Assembly (NCBI GenBank): GCA_965248805.1
Contig: CBDFKJ010000009.1
Coordinates: 1,860,001 to 1,924,000, forward strand
DNA: 64,000 bases
From: CBDFKJ01 sp965248805
Lineage (GTDB): Bacteria > Pseudomonadota > Alphaproteobacteria > UBA6615
Reading direction: 5' to 3'
Part shown: positions 1 through 8,434 of the stretch, piece after piece
How the letters are laid out: every line of letters starts with the position of its first letter
How positions within the stretch are numbered: the first letter of the stretch is position 1
Notes under the pieces: model-generated
What the model was told of the DNA's origin: nothing
The model's database searches: none
The model's input: only the letters and a program-made list of their open reading frames with translations
Program-made: the position numbers and the translations under genes

Positions 1-1
1 C

Positions 2-73
2 GCCGACGACAACGAGGCCGACGCCATCGCGCTCTTGCTGTGGGCCATCGAGAGCCGGGCGGGTGCGCTATGA
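2..73 (+). CDS. RuvC-like Holliday junction resolvase, C-terminal end
   Basis: Only the last 23 codons lie in the window. They read ADDNEADAIALLLWA followed by a short tail and TGA. The acidic D-N-E-A-D-A-[IL]-A pattern is the last catalytic motif of RuvC-type and phage crossover-junction nucleases, which resolve branched DNA during replication or packaging. The stop overlaps the next start (ATGA), so the gene sits in the phage operon that follows. The family call rests on one motif; a related RNase H-fold nuclease is possible. Confidence 0.6.
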   Translation, partial: ADDNEADAIALLLWAIESRAGAL

Positions 74-255
74 ACGGCGCCATGCTGCTCCGCCACGCCG
101 CCGCCGTCGTCGAGAAACGGCGCGACGAGTACGGCGAGCCCGAGGACCTGTTCGAGCATATCGCGGTCCGCTGGTCACAGGTGCTGGGCCGAAAGATCAC
201 ACCGGCCCAGGTCGCGCTCTGCCTGATGGACCTCGAGATGGCCCGGCTCGCCTAG
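70..255 (+). CDS. Phage DUF6378-like protein
   Basis: This 61-residue protein starts at an ATG overlapping the previous stop (ATGA), which implies translational coupling. It has the pattern of small DUF6378 phage proteins as I recall it: an N-terminal helix, an R-x-E-Y-G-x-P centre, then W-S-x-V-L-G and I-T-P-A-Q-V-A-L-C-L-M. Function is unknown; such genes lie among phage replication and nucleotide-metabolism genes. The complete frame and operon position support a real gene. Confidence 0.7.
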   Translation: MNGAMLLRHAAAVVEKRRDEYGEPEDLFEHIAVRWSQVLGRKITPAQVALCLMDLEMARLA

Positions 256-303
256 CCTCGTCGATGTCCTCGGCTACGGCGCTTGCTTGAGGGAGATCAC
301 TCG

Positions 304-537
304 GTGAGTTGGTTGCCCAAGGGTTACGGCGGCGAGCGCCGGCCGGCCGACGAGATCAAACGCGAGGGCTGGCGCGAGCAGGGCATCCTGGTGATCGCCA
401 CCGAGGACGGCCGCCTCACCTGGCCCGAGCGCGAGCTGGTCCGCCGGCTGGGTCAGCGGCTCTACGGCAGACGGTCGGAGCCGCGAGGAGACTCATGCGG
501 GCGCGCCCAGGACCATCGGACCGCGGCCCATGGCTAA
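304..537 (+). CDS. Hypothetical phage protein
   Basis: This 77-residue protein has no family I recognise. I chose the GTG at 304 because GGGAG lies about eight bases upstream; the TTG at 283 has no such site. The product is rich in Arg, Glu and Gly with a central predicted beta strand (GILVIATEDG) and no signal or membrane segment. Its 3' end overlaps the next gene by eight bases, as in compact phage operons. Confidence 0.55.
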   Translation: MSWLPKGYGGERRPADEIKREGWREQGILVIATEDGRLTWPERELVRRLGQRLYGRRSEPRGDSCGRAQDHRTAAHG

Positions 538-1099
538 GCGCAGGAGACGCGCTACCAAGGGCAAGACGCGAACCGCACGCCCGCGTCGTGAAGTCGTGCG
601 CGTGCCTGGTGGGCGCAAGGTTGAGATGGTGCGCGAGGCCGATCCCGAGGGCCGGCTCGTCACCCACGGCCGCGCCGTCGATACGCTGGCGCGCATGCTG
701 AAGGCCGGAACCATCATGCCCACCATGCACGATGCCGCCCGCGACTTCCAGGCCCACTTCACCATCGCCCCCTACGACGCCGTGCCCACCGCCTCGGTCG
801 TGCATGTGAGGCGGCTGCGCGGCGAGAAGATGACCTGGAACGACGATCTCACGGTCCGCCAGATCGCGGCGCGCGACCGCGTGCATGATGTGCTCGCCGC
901 GCTCGGCGGCATGGCGAGCCCGGGCGGCAGCTGCGTCTGGCACGTGGTCGGGCTGCAGATGAGTCTCAGGGAGTGGGCGATGCAGCGGGGCTGGAACAAC
1001 CGGCCCGTCCGGCCCAGCGAGGCCAGCGGGATCCTGATCTCCGCGCTCGGCATGCTGGCCGTCCATTACGGCTACGAGCGGCCACGGCGGGCGAGCTGA
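530..1099 (+). CDS. Phage protein resembling DUF6456
   Basis: The 189-residue protein begins with a very basic stretch (MAKRRRRATKGK) suited to nucleic-acid contact. Its second half, about residues 65-185, resembles the DUF6456 region of alphaproteobacterial regulators: A-A-R-D-F-x-A-H-F, then R-D-R-V-x-D-V-L-A-A-L-G, a G-x-S-C-x-W-H-V-V-G-L segment and a closing L-A-V-H-Y-G. No classical helix-turn-helix is obvious, so regulation is an inference. It is the last gene of the tight block that starts at 70; a gap of about 450 bases follows. Confidence 0.6.
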   Translation: MAKRRRRATKGKTRTARPRREVVRVPGGRKVEMVREADPEGRLVTHGRAVDTLARMLKAGTIMPTMHDAARDFQAHFTIAPYDAVPTASVVHVRRLRGEKMTWNDDLTVRQIAARDRVHDVLAALGGMASPGGSCVWHVVGLQMSLREWAMQRGWNNRPVRPSEASGILISALGMLAVHYGYERPRRAS

Positions 1100-1556
1100 C
1101 GGCGGAACCAGGATTCTGCAACTTGGGGTGTTGACAGTGATGCATCACAAGATGTAGTCGTTTGTCACCATCGAATTGTTGCGTTCTACTCTAGCCCGCT
1201 CCGGCATTGCCGCGGCGGGTTTTGTGTGTCCGGGCTCACGTGCTGAGGTTATATCGCAGGCTGCGTTGCTCTCGGGGTCGATGCGCGCGCCTACGCTGGC
1301 GGCAGGTGTGAGGCGCATGGGAGTTTTGATGGCAGATATTGGGTAGGGATGTGGAGGCCACGATGGCACCAACAACCACCTCGTAGCGGCCAGGAAGTTC
1401 CCCATCAAATCAGGAGCGATAGGTTTAGTTGCCCTCACTGCGGCGCTTTCGCGCATTAGTACTGGTTCGCGCTCTGAGCGTTCGACGTCGAAGCAAGAAA
1501 TCCTATGCGAGCGCGGTGATGCCGAGTCCCTTCATTGAGCCACATAGCCCCACGAT
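1100..1556. other. Intergenic stretch with no convincing gene
   Basis: I see no frame with a plausible start and protein-like composition here. A small GC-rich inverted repeat followed by T residues (CCCGC ... GCGGGTTTTG around 1196-1223) could be a weak terminator for the upstream block. The remainder is unexplained. Confidence 0.4.
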
Positions 1557-2384
1557 ATGACCGCCGACGATCTGCTCCGTCAGTATTTTGCACGGCTGGT
1601 GACAGCCGGTCTTGATGATGCTCGAATACGCGATGCGTTCGCAGTGGTCGCGCGTGAAGATTTCGTCGGCACCGGCCCCTGGCTCATCCCAGCGCGCGGC
1701 GAATACATCCAGACGCCGTCGGACGATCTCAGCTTCCTCTACCAGGACATCCTGATCGCCATCGATCGCGATCGGTGCATCCATAACGGCGGCCCCAGCC
1801 TGCATGCGGGCTGGATGAGTGCGGTGCGGCCAGCGGCGGGCGAAATCATCACCCATATCGGCTGCGGTGTCGGCTATTACACGGCGATCCTTGCCGAACT
1901 GGTGGGGGAGGGCGGCGCTGTCATCGGCTATGAATTGGAACCAGATCTTGTCGGGAAGGCGACCGACAATTTGCACAATTGGCGGGCTGCCCGGGTGGAA
2001 CAGAGATCCGGTTGTGACGGTCCGCTCCCGGCAAGTGATGTGATCTACGTGAATGCGGGCGTGACCCATCTCCCGCGTTCATGGCTTGATGCGCTTGCAG
2101 CGGACGGCCGGCTCATCTGCCCGCTGACCGCCGAAACGGGGCGCGGCGTCACATTGTTGATCACGCTGCGATCATCCGGTTTTGAGGCACGCTTTATCTC
2201 GCCGGTTGCGTTCATTCCCTGTGTCGGCGCCAATGATCCGGAGGAGGGGAAACGTCTCGGTACGGCTTTCGTCGCCGGGGGCTTTTTGAATGTACGATCG
2301 TTTCGGCTAGGCGACGATCCGCCGGATGATACCTGCTGGTTCGATGGAGATGGCTGGTGGCTCTCGACGGCAGTGCTGCCGTGA
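1557..2384 (+). CDS. Protein-L-isoaspartate O-methyltransferase-like protein
   Basis: This 275-residue protein matches the PCMT fold: an N-terminal R-x-A-F-x-V-V-A-R-E-D-F-V segment, then a SAM-binding glycine loop H-I-G-C-G-V-G-Y-Y-T at about residue 99, and Y-V-N-A-G-V-T-H in place of the usual I-V-T-A-A-A-P. PCMT enzymes methylate damaged isoaspartyl residues in proteins; this divergent relative may act on another substrate. Long gaps on both sides suggest a cargo gene rather than a core phage gene. No strong ribosome-binding site precedes the ATG. Confidence 0.75.
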   Translation: MTADDLLRQYFARLVTAGLDDARIRDAFAVVAREDFVGTGPWLIPARGEYIQTPSDDLSFLYQDILIAIDRDRCIHNGGPSLHAGWMSAVRPAAGEIITHIGCGVGYYTAILAELVGEGGAVIGYELEPDLVGKATDNLHNWRAARVEQRSGCDGPLPASDVIYVNAGVTHLPRSWLDALAADGRLICPLTAETGRGVTLLITLRSSGFEARFISPVAFIPCVGANDPEEGKRLGTAFVAGGFLNVRSFRLGDDPPDDTCWFDGDGWWLSTAVLP

Positions 2385-2542
2385 TTGCGGTGTGAAAGAG
2401 GTTCCCAATTGGGGACTAGAATTGATCCCCGTTCGAGACCATAGACCGACGTAACTTTTTGATATCATTGGGTCCTTCCTGGCGCCAAACGCAAGTGGGC
2501 GGGCGAAGCGCGAAATCGCGCCAGCGACAGGGGCAAAAACTG

Positions 2543-2896
2543 GGTTACCACTAGGTTACCACCGGTTGCGACCTGTGCCCGGCGGAGAAAACCACTCAGT
2601 TACAAAGACTTAACGATATATCAGGGTGGTAACCTGGGTGGTAACCGAGGTTACCACCGGCCGCCGGCCAGTGCTCCAGCTGGACGGAATAACGGCGCAT
2701 TGTCAATGACTTACGGCCAGAGCAGGGGTGGCAACCCAAGTGGTAACCACGGGTTGCCGGTTATCACCCAGTCGAAAGCAGAACACGTCGTTATTGCAAA
2801 GGCTTAGCGTCAGATCGTGGTGGTAACCTGGGTGGTAACCACCTGGTAACCAGAGCCCTTGGTTACCACCCTTGGTTACCACCTCCGGTTACCACC
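2543..2896. repeat. Array of 13 GGTGGTAACC-type repeats in both orientations
   Basis: Copies or near-copies of GGTGGTAACC / GGTTACCACC start at 2543, 2554, 2625, 2637, 2649, 2727, 2739, 2759, 2819, 2831, 2842, 2861, 2874 and 2887 (the 2727, 2759 and 2842 copies are degenerate; counting all gives 14 sites). Within clusters they are spaced 11-13 bases apart. Three larger units begin with CAAWGRCTTA (2603, 2704, 2797), followed 22-23 bases later by GGTGGYAACC and 12 bases later by another copy. No gene occupies the stretch. The layout resembles iterons, a partition site or a multi-site operator upstream of the ParB-methyltransferase. Function is inferred only. Confidence 0.85.
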
Positions 2897-3019
2897 ATCG
2901 AGGACGCCGGACCGGCGCGATCGGCACCGGCCGGCGCGCTGCGCCGCTCACCAATGAGACATCGACATCGGCCGTCCCGCTGTCACCGGCGCGGGCGGCC
3001 CATTCGTGATTGGAGTTCG

Positions 3020-4288
3020 ATGACCGAACACCCAACAGACGTCGCAATCGAGCACTGGCCTCTCTATCGGCTGCTGCCCTATGCCGCCAATGCGCGCACC
3101 CATTCCAACCACCAGGTGGCGCAGATCGCGGGCTCGATCGCCGCCTTCGGCTTCAACGTGCCTTGCCTGGTGGATGAGCGCGGTATGCTGATCGCGGGCC
3201 ACGGCCGGCTGCTGGCCGCGCGGCAACTGGAACTGGAGACCGCGCCGGTGATCCGCCTCGAGCATCTGACCGAGGCCCAGGCACGAGCCTTTCGCATTGC
3301 CGACAACCGGATCGCGGAGAACGCAGGTTGGGACGAGGACCTGCTGCGCGTCGAGCTGGAGCAGCTGCGCGAGGCCGAGTTCGACCTCGACCTCACCGGG
3401 TTCACGCTCGAGGAGATTGCGGCTCGCCTGACGGCATTCGACGACGGCCCCGCCGGCAACATCGACGACGACGAGGCGCCGGAGACGCCGGAGATCCCGG
3501 TCACCAAGCCCGGCGATCTCTGGCTCTTGGGACACCACCGACTGCTCTGTGGCGATGCCACCGTCGCGGCCGACATCGAGCAAGTGCTCGACGGTGGGCT
3601 CGCGGACCTGTGCTTTACCGATCCGCCCTACAACGTCGATTACGGCAACAGCGCCAAGGACAGGATGCGCGGCAAGAAACGCCGGATCCGCAACGATAAT
3701 CTGGGTAAGAACTTCGAGGGGTTCCTCAACGATGCCTGTCTCAACATCCTGACCGTCACCAAGGGGGCAGCCTATGTCTGCATGTCGTCCTCGGAACTGC
3801 CGACGCTCCAGCGCGCGTTCCGCGAGGCCGGCGGGCATTGGTCGACCTTCGTGATCTGGGCCAAGAACACCTTCACGCTGGGCCGTGCCGACTACCAGCG
3901 CCAGTACGAGCCGATCCTCTACGGCTGGAAGGAGGGCGCCGACCACTACTGGTGCGGCGCCCGGGATCAGGGCGACGTCTGGTTCGTCGACAAGCCGGCG
4001 CGCAACGATCTGCACCCGACCATGAAGCCGGTGGCGCTGGTAGAGCGGGCAATCCGCAACTCGTCGAAGAGCCGGGACGTGGTGCTCGATCCCTTCGCCG
4101 GCTCGGGCTCGACCCTTATTGCGGCCGAGAAGACCGGTCGCGTCGCGCGGCTGGTGGAACTGGATCCGGGCTACTGCGACGTCATCGTCCGGCGCTGGCA
4201 GGACTGGACGAGCAAGGCAGCGACCCTCGAGGCCGACGGGCGGACGTTCGACGCGGTCGGCGACGGTGCTGGGCGGGCCGCGGCATGA
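3020..4288 (+). CDS. ParB-domain DNA methyltransferase (beta-class N6-A/N4-C)
   Basis: This 422-residue phage enzyme joins an N-terminal ParB/Srx-type domain (residues 1-120: N-A-R-T-H-S, then G-H-G-R-L-L-A-A) to a DNA methyltransferase. The catalytic DPPY is at about 201-204 and the SAM-binding FAGSGST at about 359-365. This order, catalytic motif before SAM motif, defines the beta class, which methylates exocyclic amino groups of adenine or cytosine. Start at 3020: GGAG lies just upstream. Upstream frame to 2954 is open but unlikely coding. Such enzymes protect phage DNA from host restriction. Its stop overlaps the next ATG (ATGA), and the repeat array lies directly upstream. Confidence 0.9.
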   Translation: MTEHPTDVAIEHWPLYRLLPYAANARTHSNHQVAQIAGSIAAFGFNVPCLVDERGMLIAGHGRLLAARQLELETAPVIRLEHLTEAQARAFRIADNRIAENAGWDEDLLRVELEQLREAEFDLDLTGFTLEEIAARLTAFDDGPAGNIDDDEAPETPEIPVTKPGDLWLLGHHRLLCGDATVAADIEQVLDGGLADLCFTDPPYNVDYGNSAKDRMRGKKRRIRNDNLGKNFEGFLNDACLNILTVTKGAAYVCMSSSELPTLQRAFREAGGHWSTFVIWAKNTFTLGRADYQRQYEPILYGWKEGADHYWCGARDQGDVWFVDKPARNDLHPTMKPVALVERAIRNSSKSRDVVLDPFAGSGSTLIAAEKTGRVARLVELDPGYCDVIVRRWQDWTSKAATLEADGRTFDAVGDGAGRAAA

Positions 4289-4506
4289 GGCGGCAGTCGC
4301 GACGCATGTCGCTGGTCGAGGCGGTGACCAACGTGGTGGTTGGCTACAGCGTCGCTGTCGTGACGCAGATGCTGGTGTTCCCGCTCTTCGGGCTCACTGT
4401 GGTGTTCGTAGACCACGTTCTGATCGGCGCTGCGTTCCACGGTGATCTCGATCGCACGCGCGTTCGCGCTCAGGCGCCTGTTCGAGGCGATCCCGTGTGC
4501 GCGGCG
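4285..4506 (+). pseudogene. DUF7220-like small phage membrane protein, frameshifted
   Basis: The ATG overlaps the methyltransferase stop. The first 50 codons (RRMSLVEAVTNVVVGY, then a hydrophobic helix) match the small DUF7220 phage proteins as I know them. After residue 51 the expected continuation (V-I-S-I-A-R-A-F-A-L-R-R-L-F-E-A-I) is found in another frame from 4442, implying one extra C near 4437-4438. No stop follows soon after, so the original end is unclear. Either the gene is dead or the base is a sequencing error. Its role is unknown. Confidence 0.65.
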
Positions 4507-4565
4507 GCATCCGAACGTGACACCGCCGCCCCGCGAGGGACGACGGTGTCGGTCTGCGGCCGGGT

Positions 4566-4915
4566 TTACCGGAGTTTGCCGCCACCGTCGAGAAACTCCC
4601 CGGTGGCGTTCTCCGGGACGCGGCCCAGCAACTCGAGGATCTGCACCCAAGGGATGGTCACGAGCGGCTCGTCGAAGGCGCCGGGCCGGTTCGGAGTCCA
4701 GCCGTCTTCGGTCGAGCCGAAGAAACCGTCCTCGTTGACGCCGATCGGGGTGCCGATGCGGGCCTTCTCGTCCGTCTGGAACCGGGCGACGGCCCTGGCG
4801 AGGTCGCGAGCAGTGAGCTCGCGTTTCGCCAGTTGCTCCTGCCCGGCCGGGCTGTTGACATGGTGGACCGCATAGCCTGCGGTCCGCCCGCGCGCTTTCC
4901 GGTCTTGCGGGACAT
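4566..4915 (-). pseudogene. Phage hypothetical protein without a usable start (frameshift)
   Basis: Reading leftward from 4915, an ATG follows a GAGGAG site just after the stop of the gene upstream (4926) and encodes MSRKTGKRAGG. The protein-like frame is a different one: A-V-H-H-V-N-S-P-A-G, then L-T-A-R-D-L-A-R-A-V, a V-N-E-D-G-F-F-G-S segment and an L-D-G-G-G-K-L-R end at TAA (4566-4568). That frame has no ATG, GTG or TTG after the preceding TGA, so a one-base indel inside the GC run near 4880-4890 is likely. The combined product would be about 116 residues. I recognise no function. Confidence 0.55.
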
Positions 4916-4925
4916 GGCCGTCTCC

Positions 4926-5501
4926 TCAGTTCGCAGTGATGCGATACACGCGCTCGCGCCCCTCGACCTTGTCCGAGGTGACGGTGAGGCCGAGCTTCTT
5001 CTTGAGGGCGCCGGCGAAGGCGCCGCGTACGGTGTGGCGCTGCCAGCCGGTGGCCTCCATGATCTGGTCGACCGTGGCGCCATCGGGTCGCCGCAGCATC
5101 TTGATCAGGAGGGCCTGCTTGGTGCCGGTGCGTCGCTTGACCGGCCCCTTCGCCGTGTAGCGACCCGTGGCGGCGTTCTTTGCCTTGGGCGGGGTAGGTG
5201 CCGCCGGCTCCCCCTCCTGGCCATCGTCGGGTGCCTCGGCGCCGGTGTCGGCCAAGTGCGGGCAGTTGGCCGGCTCGACGTTGATGGCGACCGCTCCGTC
5301 GCGGGTGATGGCAAAGTTGGTCTCGCCGATGGCGGCGCCGTTCCGGCGCGGTGCCTCGGCGATCAGGCCCTTGCGCAACAGCGCGCCGGTGACCTTGGTG
5401 ACGGCGCTGCCCTTGAGCATCTTGGGCAGCGGGTGGATCGAGCCGTCATCGCGCTGGGCGGCGGCCGAGAGAATGACCATCTGGGTGTCGGTGAGTTTCA
5501 T
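4926..5501 (-). CDS. DUF3489 phage protein
   Basis: The 191-residue product starts at an ATG with a strong GGAGG site. The N-terminal half is winged-helix-like (L-T-D-T-Q-M-V-I-L-S-A-A-A-Q-R then L-L-R-K-G-L-I). A Pro/Ala-rich linker of about 40 residues follows. The C-terminal domain has the DUF3489 pattern: T-K-Q-A-L-L-I-K-M-L-R-R-P-D-G-A-T, then I-M-E-A-T-G-W-Q-x-H-T-V-R-G. This suggests a DNA-binding protein. It runs opposite to the terminase operon and together with the downstream frameshifted gene. Confidence 0.8.
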   Translation of the reverse strand: MKLTDTQMVILSAAAQRDDGSIHPLPKMLKGSAVTKVTGALLRKGLIAEAPRRNGAAIGETNFAITRDGAVAINVEPANCPHLADTGAEAPDDGQEGEPAAPTPPKAKNAATGRYTAKGPVKRRTGTKQALLIKMLRRPDGATVDQIMEATGWQRHTVRGAFAGALKKKLGLTVTSDKVEGRERVYRITAN

Positions 5502-5604
5502 GGTTCCCTCCTTCGGGTGAGCGCGCCGCGACCGTCGCGGCGCTGCTACTGCCCGAAGCCCCGCCGGGCGAACCCGGACGGGGTCGGAGGGGCGCGGGGT
5601 TCGG

Positions 5605-5845
5605 TCAGTCGGTGGGCATGTGGACGGCGACCTTGCGGCCGTCCTCGTTGAAGACGTGTCCGTCACGGCCCGCCGCCTCGGCGTGTTCGCCTTCCTTGAA
5701 GACGTGCTCGCAAAGGGTGCGCAGGCTGGCGAGGCGCATGTAGAGCGTGCCGACGTCGGCCCTGTTCGAGGTCGACGTTGAAGTGAACGCCGCACTCGTC
5801 CCTCAGCCGCTCGAGCAATCCGTCGAACTCGTACTGGCCGGCGAT
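5605..5845 (-). pseudogene. Small phage protein, frameshifted and missing its 5' end
   Basis: Two overlapping frames together read as one protein: Y-E-F-D-G-L-L-E-R-L-R-D-E-C-G-V-H-F-N-V-D-L-E-Q, then (after removing one extra base in the run at 5759-5762) A-D-V-G-T-L-Y-M-R-L-A-S-L-R and a C-terminal G-R-K-V-A-V-H-M-P-T-D. No start codon with a ribosome-binding site is found upstream before the terminase small-subunit frame begins on the other strand. The 5' end therefore appears lost. No function recognised. Confidence 0.5.
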
Positions 5846-6289
5846 GACGCTCGAACCGATCCGGCGCGAGCGCCCGAGCAGCCCGACGACGAGCCCACAC
5901 AAGCTGACGAGACGCCGCGGGCCTCCGATCCGGACAAGCCGGGCGACGTGGCCGCCTCGGCGCGGCCGGCCGCCGCGCCCGAACCCGCCCCGCAAGGCGC
6001 CGCCACCTTCACCCAGGCGCGCACCGCGCACGAGATCGCCAAGGCGCAGCGCGCCCGCATCCAGGTGCAGCGCCTGCGCGAGGAGGTGGTCGACCGGGCC
6101 CAGGCGACGGCGGAGGTGTTCCGGCTGGCACGGCGCGAGCGCGACGCCTGGGTCACCTGGCCGGCCCGCCTCGCGGCCCTGATGGCGGCCGAACTCGGCC
6201 TCGATGCCCACGTCATGCAGAAGGTCTTGGAGGCCCATGTCCGAGATCATCTCAATGAGCTCGCCGAGATCCGGCCCGATCTCCGTTGA
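5747..6289 (+). CDS. Terminase small subunit-like protein, N-terminus replaced
   Basis: From about residue 85 onward the product matches the TerS-like partner that precedes GpA terminases in alphaproteobacterial phages: F-T-Q-A-R-T-A-H-E-I-A-K-A-Q, then V-F-R-L-A-R-R-E-R-D-A-W-V-T-W-P-A-R and H-L-N-E-L-A-E-I-R-P-D. TerS recognises phage DNA and loads the large subunit. The usual N-terminal helix-turn-helix is absent; the first 33 codons overlap antisense to the neighbouring broken gene. The junction near 5845 looks like a deletion. The GTG at 5747 has no ribosome-binding site, so expression is doubtful. Confidence 0.6.
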   Translation: MPTSALFEVDVEVNAALVPQPLEQSVELVLAGDDARTDPARAPEQPDDEPTQADETPRASDPDKPGDVAASARPAAAPEPAPQGAATFTQARTAHEIAKAQRARIQVQRLREEVVDRAQATAEVFRLARRERDAWVTWPARLAALMAAELGLDAHVMQKVLEAHVRDHLNELAEIRPDLR

Positions 6290-8225
6290 GGCGTTCGCAG
6301 GTATGGACGACATCGCCCGAGCCTGGCGCGACGGGCTCGCGCCGGACCCGCTGCTCTCGGTCTCGGAGTGGTCGGAGAAGCACCGCATGCTGGCGGCCCG
6401 GGCCTCGGCCGAGCCCGGCCGCTACCGTATCGCGCGCACGCCCTACATGCGGGACATTTTGGATGCGCTCTCGCCGGCCGATCCCTGCCGCCGCGTGGTG
6501 TTCATGAAGGCGGCTCAGGTCGGAGCCACCGAGGGAGCGAACTGCTTCATAGGATTCATCATCCACCAGGCGCCGGGGCCGGCCCTCGCGGTCCAGCCGA
6601 CGGTGGAGCTCGCCAAGCGCAACTCGCGCCAGCGGATCGATCCACTGATCGAGGAGAGCGCGGCGCTCCGGAGCCTGGTCCGGCCGGCGCGGTCCAGGGA
6701 TTCCGGCAACACCATGCTGTCGAAGGAGTTCGCCGGCGGCATTTTGATCATGACCGGGGCCAACTCGGCGGTCGGCCTGCGTTCGATTCCGGCGCGCTAC
6801 ATCCTCTTGGACGAGGTCGATGCCTATCCGGCTTCCTCCGACGAGGAGGGAGATCCGGTGACGCTCGCCGAGGCCCGCTCGCTCACCTTCGCGCATCGGC
6901 GCAAGGTGCTGCTGATCTCGACGCCGACCGTGAAGGGGTTCTCGCGCATCGAGCGTGAGTACGAGGCGTCGGACATGCGTCGGTATTTCGTGCCGTGTCC
7001 CCATTGCGGGCACGCACAGGTGCTCTTCTTCGAACGGCTCAAGTGGGACAAGGGCAAGCCCGAGACGGCGGCTTACCACTGCGCATCCTGCGAGACGCCG
7101 ATCGCCGAGCACCACAAGACGGCGATGCTGGCGGCGGGTCAGTGGCGTGCGACCGGCGAGGCGCAGGATCCGACCACCATCGGGTTCCACCGGTCGGCGC
7201 TCTACTCACCGGTCGGCTGGCTTTCGTGGGAGGCCATCGCGCGTGCCTGGGAGGCGGCGCAAGGGTCCGATGAGTCGATCCGCGCCTTTCGCAACACCGT
7301 CCTCGGCGAGACCTGGGTCGAGACCGGCGAGGCGCCCGAGTGGCAGCGGCTCTACGACCGCCGCGAGCGCTGGGCGCCGGGTACCGTGCCCGCGGGCGGG
7401 GTGCTGCTCACCGGCGGCGCCGACGTGCAGCACGACCGCATCGAGGTCGACGTCTGGGCCTGGGGCCGTGGCCTTGAGAGCTGGCTGATCGACCACATCG
7501 TTATCGAGGGCGGGCCCGAGCGAGCCGAGCCCTGGGCCGAGCTCGACCGGCTGCTGAACCGGGTCTGGGATCATGAGAACGGCGGCGTGATGGTCTTGAA
7601 GAAGCTCGCCATCGATACCCGTTATGCGGAGATCCCGGTCTATGGCTGGGCGCGCCGCGCCGGCATCGCCCAGGTGGCACCGGTGATGGGCATTAAGACC
7701 TTCAGCCAGTCGAGCACGGTCTCTGGTCCGACCTATGTGGATGCGAGCGACCAGGGAAAAAGGCTGCGCCGGGGCGCGCGGCATTGGAGCGTCGCGATCT
7801 CGACCTTCAAGGCCGAGACCTACCGGTTTCTGAGACTGGAACGGCCCACGGACGAGGAGCGCGCCGGGGGCAAGGCGTATCCGCCGGGCAGCGTCCATCT
7901 TCCGCACTGGGTCGAGGACGAGTGGCTCAAGCAGTTCGTCGCCGAGCAGCTGGTCACAGTGCGCACGAGGCGCGGCTTCGCCCGGCTCGAATGGCAGAAG
8001 ATGCGCGAACGCAACGAGGCGCTCGATTGCCGGGTCTATGCCCGCGCCGCCGCCTGGATCGCCGGCGTCGACCGCTTCCCTGAACGCCGCTGGCGGCGCA
8101 TGGAGGCTGCGGTGGCCAATGAGGCCGAGCCCGAACACGCCGCTCCAAGTGATGCGGCGATGACGAGTCCCGCAGCCCGCCCGGCGGGACGCCGGCGCGT
8201 GACCCGCAGCAAGTGGATGGGTTGA
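6237..8225 (+). CDS. Phage terminase large subunit, GpA family
   Basis: This 662-residue protein is the packaging motor and nuclease. The ATPase part shows the GpA-type P-loop variant K-A-A-Q-V-G-A-T-E (residues 91-99) and an L-L-D-E-V-D Walker B at about 190-195. Two CxxC pairs near 254 and 282 form the zinc-binding insertion typical of GpA. The nuclease domain begins at G-G-A-D-V-Q-H-D-R-I-E-V-D-V-W. I chose ATG 6237 because GGAGG lies a few bases upstream; 6255 and 6303 are alternatives. Length is normal and the frame is intact. Confidence 0.92.
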   Translation: MSEIISMSSPRSGPISVEAFAGMDDIARAWRDGLAPDPLLSVSEWSEKHRMLAARASAEPGRYRIARTPYMRDILDALSPADPCRRVVFMKAAQVGATEGANCFIGFIIHQAPGPALAVQPTVELAKRNSRQRIDPLIEESAALRSLVRPARSRDSGNTMLSKEFAGGILIMTGANSAVGLRSIPARYILLDEVDAYPASSDEEGDPVTLAEARSLTFAHRRKVLLISTPTVKGFSRIEREYEASDMRRYFVPCPHCGHAQVLFFERLKWDKGKPETAAYHCASCETPIAEHHKTAMLAAGQWRATGEAQDPTTIGFHRSALYSPVGWLSWEAIARAWEAAQGSDESIRAFRNTVLGETWVETGEAPEWQRLYDRRERWAPGTVPAGGVLLTGGADVQHDRIEVDVWAWGRGLESWLIDHIVIEGGPERAEPWAELDRLLNRVWDHENGGVMVLKKLAIDTRYAEIPVYGWARRAGIAQVAPVMGIKTFSQSSTVSGPTYVDASDQGKRLRRGARHWSVAISTFKAETYRFLRLERPTDEERAGGKAYPPGSVHLPHWVEDEWLKQFVAEQLVTVRTRRGFARLEWQKMRERNEALDCRVYARAAAWIAGVDRFPERRWRRMEAAVANEAEPEHAAPSDAAMTSPAARPAGRRRVTRSKWMG

Positions 8226-8228
8226 GAC

Positions 8229-8432
8229 ATGACCTACACCGAAGACCAGGTGCGGGCGCTGCGCGAGGCGCTGACCTCGGGCGTGCTGACCGTTTTCTAT
8301 GACGGCAAGAGCGTGACCTACCGCTCGGTGGGCGAGATCAAGACAGCGCTGGCCGAGATCGAGAACGCCCGCGCCCGCGAGGCCGGCAGGCAGGTGCGCC
8401 AGATCCGCATTACCTCCAATAAGGGATTCTAG
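8229..8432 (+). CDS. gpW-family head-tail joining protein
   Basis: This 67-residue protein sits three bases after the terminase and two before the portal, exactly where lambda places gpW. The pattern A-L-R-E-A-L-T-S-G-V, then V-x-Y-D-G-K-S-V-T-Y-R-S-V-G-E-I and a basic tail fits the gpW fold, which stabilises packaged DNA and joins head to tail. Confidence 0.88.
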   Translation: MTYTEDQVRALREALTSGVLTVFYDGKSVTYRSVGEIKTALAEIENARAREAGRQVRQIRITSNKGF

Positions 8433-8434
8433 AC

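Noticed and set aside
1145..1456. Possible minus-strand gene of about 103 codons
   Set aside because: No ribosome-binding site, low-complexity composition and no recognisable pattern; likely chance.
2543..2896. CRISPR array
   Set aside because: Repeats are only 10 bases, in both orientations, with 1-3 base gaps inside clusters; no spacers or cas genes.
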